A stretch of DNA of 64,000 bases from Deinococcus hopiensis KR-140 (GTDB lineage: Bacteria > Deinococcota > Deinococci > Deinococcales > Deinococcaceae), in the NCBI RefSeq assembly GCF_900176165.1, contig NZ_FWWU01000010.1, forward strand, positions 1 to 64,000, read 5' to 3'. The position numbers and the translations under genes are program-made. The notes beneath the pieces are model-generated. The model searched no databases and was not told where the DNA came from. It was given only the letters and a program-made list of their open reading frames with translations. Positions 8,814-18,580 of the stretch are shown here, one piece after another; positions within the stretch are counted from its first letter, which is position 1; each line of letters starts with the position of its first letter.

Positions 8814-9161
8814 GGGGCGATCGCGCGCAAAGGCCGCTGGGCTCCGGAAGCGGCTCCCGACTGTCACGCAGGGCATACCCGGTCCTCCGCCCGAATGCCA
8901 CGTACTTCGCGTAAATCTCCGGGTTGTGGAGCGCCCCATTCTGCAGGTCCGGGCGCACGTCGTGAAGCAGAGCACGCAGACGTTTGACCTTGGCGCAGCC
9001 AAAGTGTGCCGGGACATTCACGCCTTGCTTCCCTGCATTCCCGGACGCTCCAGACCGGCCCGTACGAAGCGCCAGGCTACGGAACGGGGGCGAAGAGGCC
9101 GAGGAAGCTCCGCTCCTGAGAGGAATTCCCCGAGGGATTCCCAGAACCCACCGGTGTCACC

Positions 9162-9629
9162 GTGGATGGCGCAGCCCTGGGGCAGCCGAAGGTGAAGAAG
9201 GGTCAGGCGCCGGTGGGTCGGCCCCAGGACAAGGCGCGGGTCTGCAGCGTCAAGCAAGGCGCCCGCACCCTCAAGACGCAGGAGGCGGTCACGCCTGAGG
9301 GGCAGCTTGTTCACCCCAGCTCAGGTGCTTATGGCCGCACGCACGGCATGAACGTGCTCTGGCAGTTCCGTTGGATCAACCCCGCTTGCCCCGGCGTCCG
9401 GGTGTGGAGAGACCGCGGCTACATCTGGCCGCAACGGGTCTGCCCCAAGCGGAAAACCACCGTGCCCGTCAAGCGCCTGAAGAAAGGCAAGTTGAGCGGC
9501 GAGCAGCCCGAACGGAACCCTCTGTTCTTCACAGTGCAGATCATCCCCGAGCACGCCATCAACAGGATCAAGGCCTTCCGTGCCTGCAAGGCGCGCTTCA
9601 GGAACAACCCCAAACCGTATGGGGTGGTC
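9162..9629 (+). pseudogene. IS5-like (DDE_Tnp_4) transposase remnant
   Basis: The frame carries the catalytic core of an IS5/Harbinger-type transposase: KKGQAPVGRPQDKAR, then EAVTPEGQLVHPS, GVRVWRDRGYIWPQR (second Asp region), PKRKTTVPVKRLKKGKLSGE and QIIPEHAINRIKAFRACKARF (Glu region). The N-terminal half with the first Asp is absent or in other frames, the sequence is abnormal at several conserved places, and it fades into unrelated sequence after about 9630. No terminal inverted repeats found. Confidence 0.6.
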
Positions 9630-9930
9630 GGGTGGCCTTCCTCCGGCAGACCCCCTTGCCGCCTGACTTCCGGGAGGAGGGGCCGCCGGGTTTCGCCTGA
9701 CCGCCCCTCCCTCGACGGCGCAATGGGTCTTGAGAACGCTTCGCGGCCGGACCTGCACCCGCGCGCTTCTCCACCCCGCAGTCACCGTGCCCGGCCGCCC
9801 AGTTGCGCGGCGTGGGTCCCAGGTGTTTGCGGCCTACGCATTGGCCTGCACGTTCACGGGAGGGGCCGGCGAAACGGTCACTGCGCCGAGAACGTGGACG
9901 AAGTGATGGCCACCCGTACATCTCTGCGGC

Positions 9931-10596
9931 TCAGGACAAAAGCGCCTGCACGCTCCTCTGGAACTGGTCGGCATTGAGCACCGGCCTGCCATGTCCGAAA
10001 GCAACGACTTCAGGCTGCAGCGCGGTGAGGCGTTGGATGCTCTTGCGATTCATCTCGTGGTCCACCGTGAACAGTCGGGGAGGTTCTTTTATTCGGGTCT
10101 GCCAACTGCGAAAATCCAAGTTCACCAGAACGTCGCCCAAAATCAGAACCCTGTCCTTTTCTCGCCAGAATGCCAAGTGCCCCGGAGCATGCCCCGGGGT
10201 TTCGAGCACTTCAAAGCCATTCAAATCGTCGCCTTCACGCAACACCCGTTGGACCGCGTGGCCGGGGCCAGTCCAGAACTTTCCCTGTAGGCGCGTGACG
10301 ATGTTGGTCGGGATGGTGTGCGTCAGGTCACCTCGTTCCATGGCGTCGGCGTCGCTCTGGCTCGTCCATAAGGGCAGACCGAAATGCGTGCACAGCGCAT
10401 GGCTGGATCCCTGATGGTCTGGGTGGGCGTGGGTCAGCGCGTGGGCACGGAGTCTGATGTGCTGTAGGGCTTGTTTGAGTTGCGCTGCAGATTGACGTAT
10501 GCCGGCATCAATCAGAATATCTCCAAGGATGTACGCATTAATGGCAAACTTTGGCTGCAAAGCAATCAGATGAACACCAGGCGCAAGACGTTGCAT
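9931..10596 (-). CDS. MBL-fold metallo-hydrolase
   Basis: 221 aa. Classical metallo-beta-lactamase fold: HAHPDH at residues 56-61 (full HxHxDH), ETPGHAPGH near 135-143, VLILGDVLV near 150 (bridging Asp) and FGHGRPV near 202. This is the glyoxalase II-like set of zinc ligands; the substrate is unknown. ATG at 10596 with an AAGGG-type ribosome site. Divergent from the winged-helix regulator at 10628 with only about 30 bp between starts, so the regulator most likely controls this gene (inference). Confidence 0.87.
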   Translation of the reverse strand: MQRLAPGVHLIALQPKFAINAYILGDILIDAGIRQSAAQLKQALQHIRLRAHALTHAHPDHQGSSHALCTHFGLPLWTSQSDADAMERGDLTHTIPTNIVTRLQGKFWTGPGHAVQRVLREGDDLNGFEVLETPGHAPGHLAFWREKDRVLILGDVLVNLDFRSWQTRIKEPPRLFTVDHEMNRKSIQRLTALQPEVVAFGHGRPVLNADQFQRSVQALLS

Positions 10597-10613
10597 GGAC
10601 TGCAGTGTGCCCT

Positions 10614-10619
10614 TACCAT
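10614..10619 (+). promoter_or_regulatory. TANNNT -10 element of regulator gene
   Basis: TACCAT lies 8 nt before the ATG at 10628 with no Shine-Dalgarno, consistent with a leaderless transcript. It falls inside the short space shared with the divergent MBL gene. Confidence 0.5.
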
Positions 10620-10627
10620 AACGTGAT

Positions 10628-11278
10628 ATGCCACAACTTCAATCACCCGTTCAAGAGCTGGCATTGCAGGACGCTGAATCAATTCAAGTGCTGCTGAACA
10701 GTGAGCAGAGGGGCGCACTTCTCCCCTTTGTGGGGCAGGAGATGACGGTGACGCGGGCTGCGCGGCAAAGTGGTTCCTCGGCCAATACCACTCTGGCGCG
10801 CGTGAAACGCTGGGTACGGCTGGGAATACTCAGAACCGTAGGTGAGGAGCACCATCCTCGCGGCGTCTCAAAGGTATACCGGTCGAGTGCGGACGCGTAC
10901 TGGGTGCCTTACCGCTTCACCTCTGCGGAGAGCCTGACCGAGCTGGCGCGTGCGGTGTATCTGCCCCTGCTTGACCGGATGCTTCGCGAGTACGCTGGCG
11001 TGGGTGCTCGGCTTGGCGGGGATTGGGGCCTGTTGTTTCAACGGCGCGGCGGGACCTGGAACATTCTTCCCACGCAGGCCGCGGAGTGCCGCTGCTCTCC
11101 TTTGGACGAACCGCTTCCTGCCGCGCTGCTGGAACTTGAAACGCTGGTATTAACCTCCGGGCAGGCCAAGGCGTTGCAGCGGGGCCTGATGCAGCTGCTG
11201 GAGCAATACCGTCATGGTGCTCACCCCCACGGAGAGACCTACAACGTGTTCATCGGTCTGGCTCCCGCTGCAGTTTGA
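10628..11278 (+). CDS. Winged-helix regulator, paralogue of 36760-37464
   Basis: 216 aa. Residues about 50-105 form an ArsR-like winged helix (VTRAARQSGSSANTTLARVK, then WVRLGILRTVG and the wing HHPRGVSKVYRSS). The C-terminal helix LTSGQAKALQRGLMQLLEQYR is nearly the same as in the regulator at 36760-37464 (LTPAQAKALQRELADLMGRYR), and both pair divergently with a single partner gene. Probable local repressor or activator; the ligand is unknown. Confidence 0.75.
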   Translation: MPQLQSPVQELALQDAESIQVLLNSEQRGALLPFVGQEMTVTRAARQSGSSANTTLARVKRWVRLGILRTVGEEHHPRGVSKVYRSSADAYWVPYRFTSAESLTELARAVYLPLLDRMLREYAGVGARLGGDWGLLFQRRGGTWNILPTQAAECRCSPLDEPLPAALLELETLVLTSGQAKALQRGLMQLLEQYRHGAHPHGETYNVFIGLAPAAV

Positions 11279-11285
11279 GTCCCAG

Positions 11286-11405
11286 ACGGTTCGGGAATCA
11301 TCCGTGCCATCCCCGCTGCTGCGCAGCTTTGCAAATCCATTTCGCTTCGGCGATTCCACGCCTCTCCATCACCGTTTTTCCTGCTCGCTCCGCTGTTTGA
11401 TCCCG
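11286..11405 (+). repeat. Repeat family B copy 1
   Basis: Begins near GGGAATCATCCGTGCC, contains CTGCTGCGCAGC and CACCGTTTTTCCTGC, and ends CCCGGATGAACCC. Related copies are at 16540, 21368, 24131 and 24700. Confidence 0.6.
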
Positions 11406-12040
11406 GATGAACCCGAATCCTGAGCACTAGAATCAACGGACAGCACCGCGGCGCCCGACTTGGCTTTCGCGCGGTACCCCTCCTGCTTCACCGCCCGCGC
11501 TGTATGGACCCGATTTGCTCTCCGTCGCTTTACAGGCGCGGGGAACATGTCGGGCGGCGTTACGGTGATGCTCAAGCGTTTTGCTGAATGCGCGCGAGGG
11601 CCTTTTGAGCCGGCTTTGCAGCGCGCCTTTCCGTAGACCTCGGGGCCCGTCTGGGTGAGCTTGGCCGTCACCCGGTCCGGCATGGTCTGCGGGAACAGCA
11701 CGGCGGCCCGGCGGACAAAGCGCACCGCCTTACCCCTTGGGTCTGTGGGGAAGCGGAGGCCTGGAGGGTCTCGCCTTGAGCGAGGGGTTGGGCTGCCCAC
11801 ACTCCTCTGGCGCAGCCATTTGCGTGGATAAGGTAGGGGAGGGGGCCCACGTCCTCATGACCCATCGCGGCGCGGTCGGCCGCTCCAGAGTGGGGGTCCA
11901 GACTGTCTCGCAGGGGCTGTGGAGGGTCAAAGCGGTGTTCTCCTTACCGTGGCGAGGCAGAACAGTGGTGCCCGTCGCGCTGCCCCCCTGCGCCTTACCG
12001 GCGCACTGGGAGGCAGGTTGCCGCGTGGCTGCTGGCCCCC
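11406..12040. other. Gap, no gene recognised
   Basis: About 630 bp. A minus frame across 11369-11800 is open but has no ribosome site and a basic, low-complexity product; I do not support it as a gene. Confidence 0.5.
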
Positions 12041-13258
12041 TCAGCCGTTCAGGTGCCGCAGGGGACTGGTACGGGAAGCGAGGGTCGCCGGAAGAAGGGC
12101 CGCGAGCAGGCCAAGGGGAATCAGGGCCAAGGCGCGCGCCGCGAGCGACCAGGTCAGCTGCGGAGCGGCCAGCGTAAACCCCAGGCGCGCGCCGAGCAGC
12201 CCTCCACCCACCGAGCCCACCAGGAGCGCCAGACCCAGACCCAGCCCCACACCGAGGGAAACCGTCAGCAGCGTTTCGAGCAGCACCAGGGCAAAGACTG
12301 TGCCGCGCCCGGCGCCCAGGGCGCGCAGCAGTGAAACGGTCCGCATCCGCTCGAGACCCGAGGTGTAGACGCTCAGCCACACGGTCAGCGCGGCGATTCC
12401 CAGCACCAGGATGGACAATGCCGCGTAGGCCGCCTGACCCTGCAGGAGCGTTTCGCGCGCCTGGGCAAAGACCTGGCCGGGAAAGACAGCCATAGCGTCC
12501 TTGTCGGCATTAATGCGCTGCGCCACCGTGTAGATCCCGGCTAAATTCTCGGCGGAGTACAGCACCGCCGTGACCTCGCGCTTCGCCTCTGACGCAGGGC
12601 CGTGCACCTCCCAGACCGTTTCGATCGGCGTGAGGACGGCACGGTCGACTGGACCGCCCGTGGGTGCGAGGATGCCCGTAACCCGGTATGGCTCGCCGTG
12701 ATGGTCCGGCGAGGCCGACTCGGCCTCGCCGCCCTGACGCTCCTCCAGGCCGTGGGATCCCCTGAAGGTGTTGCCCAGCTGGAGCCCGGATGCCTGGGCC
12801 ACCCGCGCCCCGATCACCGCGTCGTGTTCACGTGCGAACAGTCGTCCCTGAGCGAGCCGGAAATAGGGCGGGGCCGAAGGCTTGAGGCGCTGGTCGAAAA
12901 AGCTCCGCGAGGTGCCCACGACGGGAAAGCCCGCATAATTGTCGCCCAGCGCAAGGGGAACCGCACGCCGCGTTCCCGGAGCGTCTCGCAATTCCTGGTA
13001 TACCCGGTGCGGAAGATTCCCCGTGGGCACGTCCAGGTAGAACAGGGTGGACATCAGCGCTTGCGTGGCACTGCCTGGGGCCACCACAAGCAGGTCGAAC
13101 ACCTGGGCCGCGTCCTGCGCGCCGCGCTCGACCTGGCGCGTGACCAGCGGCACGACGAGCGCAGTGGCCGATGCCAGGGCCACCGCCAGCACGGTGATCA
13201 GCAGCGCCACCCACCTTGAGCGCAGGCCACGCAGCGCCGTCCAGAGGGCCAGCCTCAC
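12041..13258 (-). CDS. ABC transporter permease (FtsX/MacB type)
   Basis: 405 aa. One N-terminal membrane segment (WVALLITVLAVALASATALV), a large extracytoplasmic domain of about 220 residues, then three C-terminal segments (AALSILVLGIAALTVWLSV, ALVLLETLLTVSLGVGLG, ALALIPLGLLAALLPA). This is the MacB/FtsX exporter-type permease topology. The GTG start at 13258 overlaps the stop of the ATPase gene (GTGA), so the two are translationally coupled. Such systems move lipoproteins, peptides or hydrophobic compounds, or transmit force to periplasmic partners; the cargo here is unknown. Confidence 0.85.
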   Translation of the reverse strand: MRLALWTALRGLRSRWVALLITVLAVALASATALVVPLVTRQVERGAQDAAQVFDLLVVAPGSATQALMSTLFYLDVPTGNLPHRVYQELRDAPGTRRAVPLALGDNYAGFPVVGTSRSFFDQRLKPSAPPYFRLAQGRLFAREHDAVIGARVAQASGLQLGNTFRGSHGLEERQGGEAESASPDHHGEPYRVTGILAPTGGPVDRAVLTPIETVWEVHGPASEAKREVTAVLYSAENLAGIYTVAQRINADKDAMAVFPGQVFAQARETLLQGQAAYAALSILVLGIAALTVWLSVYTSGLERMRTVSLLRALGAGRGTVFALVLLETLLTVSLGVGLGLGLALLVGSVGGGLLGARLGFTLAAPQLTWSLAARALALIPLGLLAALLPATLASRTSPLRHLNG

Positions 13259-13927
13259 GGCTGAACCGTCTGTGAGAGTGCCAGGCGGCCGGGCAGCGCT
13301 TGCGCCACCAGGGGGTCGTGGGTCACCACCAGCAGGGTGGCGCCCAGCTCGGCCGCAGCGCCTTGCAGGAGGGCCATGGTCCCGCGCGCGCGCGCCCGGT
13401 CCAGGTGCGCTGTGGGCTCGTCGACCAGGAGTAATCCCCGGACGGTGGGCCACCGCGCGCGCCACCGCCACACGCTGCCTCTCCCCCGTGGAGAGCTGGG
13501 CAGGCCGGTGCTTGCAGCGGTCCGCAAGGTCCAGCCGGCCGAGCGTGGCGCGCGCCCGTTCGCGGGCCCGGCCTACCCCTGCGACCCGCAGGCCGAGTTC
13601 GACGTTTTCCAGGGCAGTCAGGCCGGGCATCAGGTGAAAATCCTGAAAGACGTACCCCACCTCCCGGCGCCGGAACCTCGCGCGCTCCGCCTCCGACATT
13701 CGCCCGATCGCCCGGCCGGCGTAGAGGACCTCACCCTTCTGGGGCCGAAGGAGTCCGGCGAGGACGTGCAGCAGCGTGGTCTTGCCGGTGCCACTCGGCC
13801 CAGTGATGGCGAGCTGGGCGCCTGCGGGCAACGTGAAGTCCGGGTAGGTCAACGTGACATCCCGGCTGTGCCGAAGCTGTACCCCCTGCACAGCGAGCGT
13901 GGCCCCGGGGGCAGTCTGGGAAGTCAA
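13255..13927 (-). pseudogene. ABC transporter ATPase with +1 frameshift
   Basis: Walker A GPSGTGKTT, Q-loop YVFQDFHLMPGLTALENVE and signature LSTGERQRVAVARAVAHRPG are in one frame; LLLVDEPTAHLDRA (Walker B, D-loop) and LLVVTHDP (H-loop) continue in the next frame to the stop at 13255. An extra base in a CCCC run (about 13435-13438 on the plus strand) causes the shift. Without it the protein would be about 223 aa, a normal LolD/MacB-type ATPase. TTG start at 13927 overlaps the stop of the upstream gene (TTGA). Because both neighbours are intact and coupled, a sequencing error is a serious possibility. Confidence 0.75.
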
Positions 13928-14400
13928 GAAGGTCTGACCTGATCGGCGTAGAGGCGCACCAGGCTCACGAAGCCCGTTTCCTCGTCCCTCTTCACACCGA
14001 TGTCCAGCCGTCCGGTCACCTGCAAGCCGCGCGTCGTCGGATCCAGTTCCTGCCCCCGGGGCATGATGACCAGCACGATGTCGGCGGGCCAATCGGCCGC
14101 GGTGGTGCAGAAGGGACACGTCGCCATGGGCTGACGGGTCAGCACGAAGAAATCGAGCTTGGGTTTGAGCGGCGGGGCCATGTAGCCCTGCATGCTGACC
14201 TGCCGTCCCTTCAGGGACTTGATCTTGTCGCTGTACTCCACGCCGCGCACGGTGGTCTTGCCGTACAGCTCTCCAAATTTCAGACCGGCGGTGGCCGCCT
14301 CGGCCCGCGCGTCCGCCAGCGCGGGCCAGGTCAGCAGGGGCAAGGCCCCCAGCAGTTTGACCAGGCTCCGGCGGTTGATCCCTTGTTCCTCACGCGTCAT
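13924..14400 (-). CDS. DUF3299-like exported protein
   Basis: 158 aa. N-terminus NRRSLVKLLGALPLLTWPALADA looks like a Tat-type signal (RR before a hydrophobic stretch and ALADA-type cleavage). The mature part has SLKGRQVSMQGYMAPPL, LDFFVLTRQPMATCPFCT and LQVTGRLDIG, the pattern of DUF3299-type beta proteins (a short CPFC motif where a metal or disulphide may form). First gene of a three-gene unit with an ABC ATPase and MacB-type permease, each junction overlapping by 4 nt. It may be the extracytoplasmic partner of the transporter (inference). Confidence 0.75.
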   Translation of the reverse strand: MTREEQGINRRSLVKLLGALPLLTWPALADARAEAATAGLKFGELYGKTTVRGVEYSDKIKSLKGRQVSMQGYMAPPLKPKLDFFVLTRQPMATCPFCTTAADWPADIVLVIMPRGQELDPTTRGLQVTGRLDIGVKRDEETGFVSLVRLYADQVRPS

Positions 14401-14488
14401 GTCATCTTCCCCCCGGTTCCCCAGTGGAGCACGTTCCGGTCAAAGAGGTGTCAGCGGAGGCCGTGACCGGGGGAAAGGGCGTTGGCGC

Positions 14489-16231
14489 CTACTTCTTCTG
14501 GGTGGCGTTCAGGCCCATTGCCCGGGCCAGCCCGAAGAAGATGTCCGTCTGGTCCATCATGCCGAAGAAGTTCTCGGCTCCGGCCCCGAACGCGAACAGC
14601 GGCAGGGGGTCCGCCGTGTGAACGCCCTGAGCGCTGCCCGGGTCGAGGTTGCCCACGCGCTGCACTGCGCCCTCCGCGCAGATCTTGGGGTTGGGCACGA
14701 AGCCCGCCTCCGCTCCGGCCTTGCCGTTGCTCACCGTGGGGTCGAGGAACTCCTTGCGGCCCAGGTAGGTCTCGCAGTAGTCGGGCGTCGCGGCGAAGCC
14801 CACCGCATAGGTGCGCTGCGTCTCGGGAAGTGGAAAGCCGTTGGCGTCGCGCTGGTCGCCGTAGGTGGGAAAGCCGGCCTTCTCGTACACCCCGACCGCC
14901 TCGCGCTTGCCCGGTCCCTTGGTGGCGTCGTAGCCGCCATACACGCTGAGCGAGTGGGCGTGGTCCGCCGTGACGAGCACCAGGGTGTCGGGATGCGACT
15001 TCGCGTAGTCCTTGGCGTAGGCGACGGCGCGGTCAAGTTCCAAGACGTCCCATACGCCCCGCTGCCAGTCCAGGGGGTGCTCGTACTTGTCCACCATGCC
15101 CGCCTCGACCATCAGGAAAAACCCGTTGGGGTTTTTCTCCAGGGTCTCGACCGCCTTTTTGGTGCTGTCCCAGAGGTAGGGCATGTCGGTGAAGTCCTTT
15201 AGCGTCTCAGGCCCCTTGTACTGCGCCCGGTCGAGGTAGCTGGGGACGTTGTCAATGTTGAACAGTCCGAAGAGCTTGCTGCCCGTCGCCGCGTTGAGTT
15301 CGGTGCGGGTACTGACAAACTGGTAGCCCAGTTTCTGGCTGTCGGTAATCCAGTCGGTGTTGTCCTTGCGGCGGCTGCCAGGGGCCGTGCTGGGAATAAA
15401 GTCGCGGCTGCCGCCGATCAGCAAGACGTCGGGTTGAACGTCGCCCTTAAAGTACTGATCGGCGATCGCCTGGTACTCACCGCGGCGGCGGGTGTAGGTG
15501 GCGAAGGCCGCGGGGGTGGCATCGGTCCCGAAGGCGCTGGAAACGATCCCCACGCCCTTGCCCATGCTGCGCCTGAGCATGGCGGTGATGGTCTCGGCGC
15601 GCGGGTTGTCCAGGGCGTCTGCCGTGTTGTCGGGGTACACGTTCAGGGCGTTGACCTGAATCTTTTGCCCGGTGGCGATGGAGCTGGCCGTGTTGGCGCT
15701 GTCGGCCAGGGCGCTGTCATAGCTGCTGGTGGTGACGCTCGCCATGCTGCGCAGGTCGCTCATCATGGCGAGTTTGCCCGTCTGGGTTCCATTGGCCGGG
15801 TTGTACGGGTGGGCGACGAGCTGCGCGGCGTTCACCGTGTTCCAGCCCATGCCGTCAGCGATAAACAAGATCACGTTCCTGGCCTTGCCCGCCACAGCCG
15901 GAACCACGTACCAGCGCGCCACCCTGGTGACTTCCCCGTTCTCGTCGCCGTATTTCACGGCGAGTTCGTGCAGGCCCGTCCCGAGGCTCTGGCCGCGCAG
16001 CGTCCACTCCACGCTGGTGTCCTTGCTGGTCGTCCTCACCAGGCCCTGCACCGGCTGGCCGTCGAGCGTGACGGCGGCGTCCTTGAAGCCCTTGACCTCC
16101 TCGGCCTCAATGCGCAGATCGAAGCGTTGACCGGGAAGGAGTTTGGCCCCGTCGTAGGGGTAGACCTGGAGTTTGGCGGCCGAAGCCGAGGCCGTGAGCA
16201 GCAGGACCGAAGTCAGCAGGATGTTTCTCAT
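14489..16231 (-). CDS. Secreted alkaline phosphatase
   Basis: 580 aa with a Sec signal peptide (about 1-19, LLTASASA) and an N-terminal Ig-like domain (about 20-112), then the alkaline-phosphatase fold: FIADGMGW at about 123-130 (metal Asp), LADSANTASS with nucleophile Ser near 178, FLMVEAGMVDKYEH (metal Glu/Asp/His), LVTADHAHS (metal Asp/His) and GVHTADPLPLFAFG near the end (metal His). It should hydrolyse phosphomonoesters outside the cytoplasmic membrane. The Ig-like N-terminal extension is unlike the minimal PhoA. Located just upstream of, and in the same direction as, the DUF3299/ABC unit with an 88-bp gap; no pho-box was identified. Confidence 0.92.
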   Translation of the reverse strand: MRNILLTSVLLLTASASAAKLQVYPYDGAKLLPGQRFDLRIEAEEVKGFKDAAVTLDGQPVQGLVRTTSKDTSVEWTLRGQSLGTGLHELAVKYGDENGEVTRVARWYVVPAVAGKARNVILFIADGMGWNTVNAAQLVAHPYNPANGTQTGKLAMMSDLRSMASVTTSSYDSALADSANTASSIATGQKIQVNALNVYPDNTADALDNPRAETITAMLRRSMGKGVGIVSSAFGTDATPAAFATYTRRRGEYQAIADQYFKGDVQPDVLLIGGSRDFIPSTAPGSRRKDNTDWITDSQKLGYQFVSTRTELNAATGSKLFGLFNIDNVPSYLDRAQYKGPETLKDFTDMPYLWDSTKKAVETLEKNPNGFFLMVEAGMVDKYEHPLDWQRGVWDVLELDRAVAYAKDYAKSHPDTLVLVTADHAHSLSVYGGYDATKGPGKREAVGVYEKAGFPTYGDQRDANGFPLPETQRTYAVGFAATPDYCETYLGRKEFLDPTVSNGKAGAEAGFVPNPKICAEGAVQRVGNLDPGSAQGVHTADPLPLFAFGAGAENFFGMMDQTDIFFGLARAMGLNATQKK

Positions 16232-16539
16232 GCTTCACCAGCAAACCTTCTCGTTGTCAGGTCTGCATCAGTTGAAGGTGTGGCGCTCTGGGCACAGCGC
16301 CCAGCGGGAAGCCCAGAGCGGCCTGGAAGCGGCCGTGAAAAAAGGAGACGCCCCGGCGCACGGTCTCGGCGGGGAGGGGAGTTGCACCTCCAGCCGCCCA
16401 CCGTGGTGCGCCTCAATGCCATTGGACCGCGACGGGGCCAAGGCCGTCGCCACCAACCGGACGGGTGGGGAAAACCCGTCGCCGGCCGACTTGTCCCTGG
16501 GGCAGGTGGGGTCTGGGAACGCACCCACAAGGATTCCGG

Positions 16540-16665
16540 TTGATCCGTGGTGAAATCACGGGCCCACCCAAGCGGACCTGCAGCGCTGCGCAGCGGGCAG
16601 GAAAAACGGTGGCGGAGAGGAGCGGAATCACCGGAGCGGATGACCTGCAAACCGCATCCGCTTGG
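16540..16665 (-). repeat. Repeat family B copy 2
   Basis: Read on the minus strand it has TGCAGGTCATCCGC at the left, CACCGTTTTTCCTGC and CTGCGCAGCG in the middle, and CACCACGGATCAACCGG at the right, matching copies at 11286 and 21368. A partial copy of the internal CCGCTCCGCCACCGTTTTTC segment recurs at about 16687-16713. Confidence 0.6.
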
Positions 16666-16882
16666 TCAACGCGTTGGGGTAGAGCTCCGCTCCGCCACCG
16701 TTTTTCCTGCCGCCAGATTCGCGCCGTATCGGGGGCGCCCCGCCCGAACGCCGGTGTTTTTCCGGCGCCTCTTTTGCGGAAGCCAGGGGAGGATTGGGAC
16801 CTGCCTCCTCCGCGCAGCGGTAAGCCTGGAACCGGGCTGATCGCGCAGGTCAAGGGGTGGCGGCCGCGACGGACAGAGCAGA

Positions 16883-16912
16883 TTTTACCAATAACAGTTC
16901 TTATTGGTAAAA
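16883..16912. other. dif-like recombination core site
   Basis: Perfect 12-bp inverted repeat TTTTACCAATAA / TTATTGGTAAAA around the 6-bp centre CAGTTC. The 11-6-11 spacing and the inner ATAA-N6-TTAT match the architecture of Xer/dif sites. It lies 24 bp upstream of the ATG of a tyrosine recombinase (broken). Could alternatively be an operator. Confidence 0.5.
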
Positions 16913-16936
16913 ACGCAGCAAGATGGAGGAGAGGCC

Positions 16937-17926
16937 ATGACGCCCACGCAGTACAACGCAGACCTTCACCACCGGACGTCCGCCTGGCCCAACCTCCACC
17001 GGCAGTAAAGGCCTGCGCCGAAAAAGACGCGGCAACCTTGTGGGAGATCGTCGAGTGGTACCTCACCCAGCATGCCCAGGCTGGGCTGCTCGTCAGTCCG
17101 CACACCCGTATGAGCTACCGCACCGGCGTCAGGCAGTTAACCACGTTCATGGCCGAGCACGCCTGGACTGTCCTGTCCCCGGAACGCGAGGACGTGCAGG
17201 GATACGTCAACAGCCTGCTCGCTTCTGGCAAAAGCATCGCCACCGTCCAGGCCCGCGCCGCCGCGGGGCGTACCCTCTATGCGGCCCTGCGCGAGGTCGA
17301 TGCGACAAAGGCCATTCCCTTCGAAGGACTTCGCGTGCCCAAAGACCGCCGGCATCCGTTGGAGAAGAATGCACCGTACCCGAGGCGACGGATGGAGGAC
17401 GTCCTGGAAAAAGCGCGCGACCAGGTGAGCCGTGATCCGAAACGTTCGGCGCGCCACCTGGAGGTGTGGGCGCTGCTGCTGCTGCTGGCCCACACGGGGG
17501 TGCGGATCGATGAGGCGCTGTTCCTCGGATGGCGCGACGTGCACCTCGGCGAGGACGATGCCCGGCTGGTGGTGCGGTCCGGCAAGGGGCGCAAGTCGCG
17601 TGAAGTGCCCGTCTCGCCTCGCCGCGGCTCTCACCCGCTTTCGAGCGGTACCGAGATCGCGGCGGCACACCGGTGAGCAGCTCTTTCCGTACCGCACTTG
17701 GCGGGGCGCGGCCTACCACGTCAAACCTCTGTTTGACCGGGAGGACGGCAGCAACGATTTCCGGGGCTTTCACGCCATCCGCAAGTTCATGGGCTCACGC
17801 CTGTACGACACCCTCGGGGATTTTACGGCCGTCGCGGAAGTGCTGGGGCACGCCAGCGTCGACACCACGCGGGGGTACATTCGGGTCGGCGTGAACCGCG
17901 CCAAAAGAGCCGTCGCGGACTGGTGA
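16937..17926 (+). pseudogene. Tyrosine recombinase, frameshifted
   Basis: ATG 16937 has AGGAGAGG just upstream but its frame stops after about 23 codons; the next frame gives the SAM-like core-binding domain (LWEIVEWYLTQHAQAGLLVS to ALREVDATKAIPF) and the first part of the catalytic domain (AHTGVRIDEALFLGW with Arg, SGKGRKSREVPV with Lys). A single extra C near 17615 moves the rest into a third frame: LAAALTRFRAV, then FHAIRKF (HxxR), LGHASVDTTRGYI (His and Tyr) to the stop at 17926. All catalytic residues survive, split over frames. Likely dead unless the indels are errors. Confidence 0.7.
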
Positions 17927-18580
17927 AGAACCTGGGGGGGTTTGCCCGGCCGCTTCAGATGGCGCGGGAGAGGGTGGATAAGGAAATCAGCACCAACGAC
18001 CCCGCCTTTGGCCAGCTGAATTCGGCGCTTGTTGGTGGCCACGGGGCATGTGGACGAGGGGCTTGGCAGGGCAAGTGGCGTTTGGCTCCCTCTCTCCCTG
18101 CGCCGCTTGCGGCGGGAGCGCCAGCTGGGTGCTCGGTGGTCTACCCGGGCACTGGTGAGCTTCTGGGAATCTTGTCCGAACACGCGTTCAGCTCCGCTGT
18201 GCAATGTCAGCCCAGCTGCGCGTTAGACCGTCGGCATTTCCTTATCCTTTGAAATGCCGACGGCCGCTTTCGAAGGGCCCAATCCCACCGAGCATGCTCA
18301 AGCGGAAGCCCGGCCTGACCACAGGTCAACGCTCCCTTCCGGTGCCCGGGCCCAGAACCGGATGGCCGCCGTACCTGGAGCGGACGATCAATCCCCATCT
18401 GGACGCCCGTCCCCACGTGCACCTTCAGCCCAGGGGAAGCGTCAGGCCGCCGTCCACACCAGGGCCCGCTGGTGGGCAGCGTTCAGGCGAGCGCTCCCCA
18501 CACCTAAAGGTAGGGGCGTGCGCGGCTCGGTCGGTCAACCGTATGGACCTCCCCGGCAAACAATGTCGGTGTTCACCACA
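17927..18580. other. Gap with one strong hairpin
   Basis: No gene recognised. It contains the inverted repeat at 18228-18263. Confidence 0.5.
18228..18263. terminator. 13-bp perfect hairpin, terminator-like
   Basis: CCGTCGGCATTTC and GAAATGCCGACGG flank a 10-nt loop (CTTATCCTTT). No clear T tract on either side, so it may be a terminator for the recombinase remnant or a different structure. Confidence 0.4.

Noticed and set aside
8701..9021. Minus frame starting MNVPAHFGCAKVKRLRALLH
   Set aside because: Protein-like in its first 60 residues (NPEIYAKYVAFGRRTGYALR), but it has only a weak ribosome site and runs antisense through the well-supported 8616 gene.
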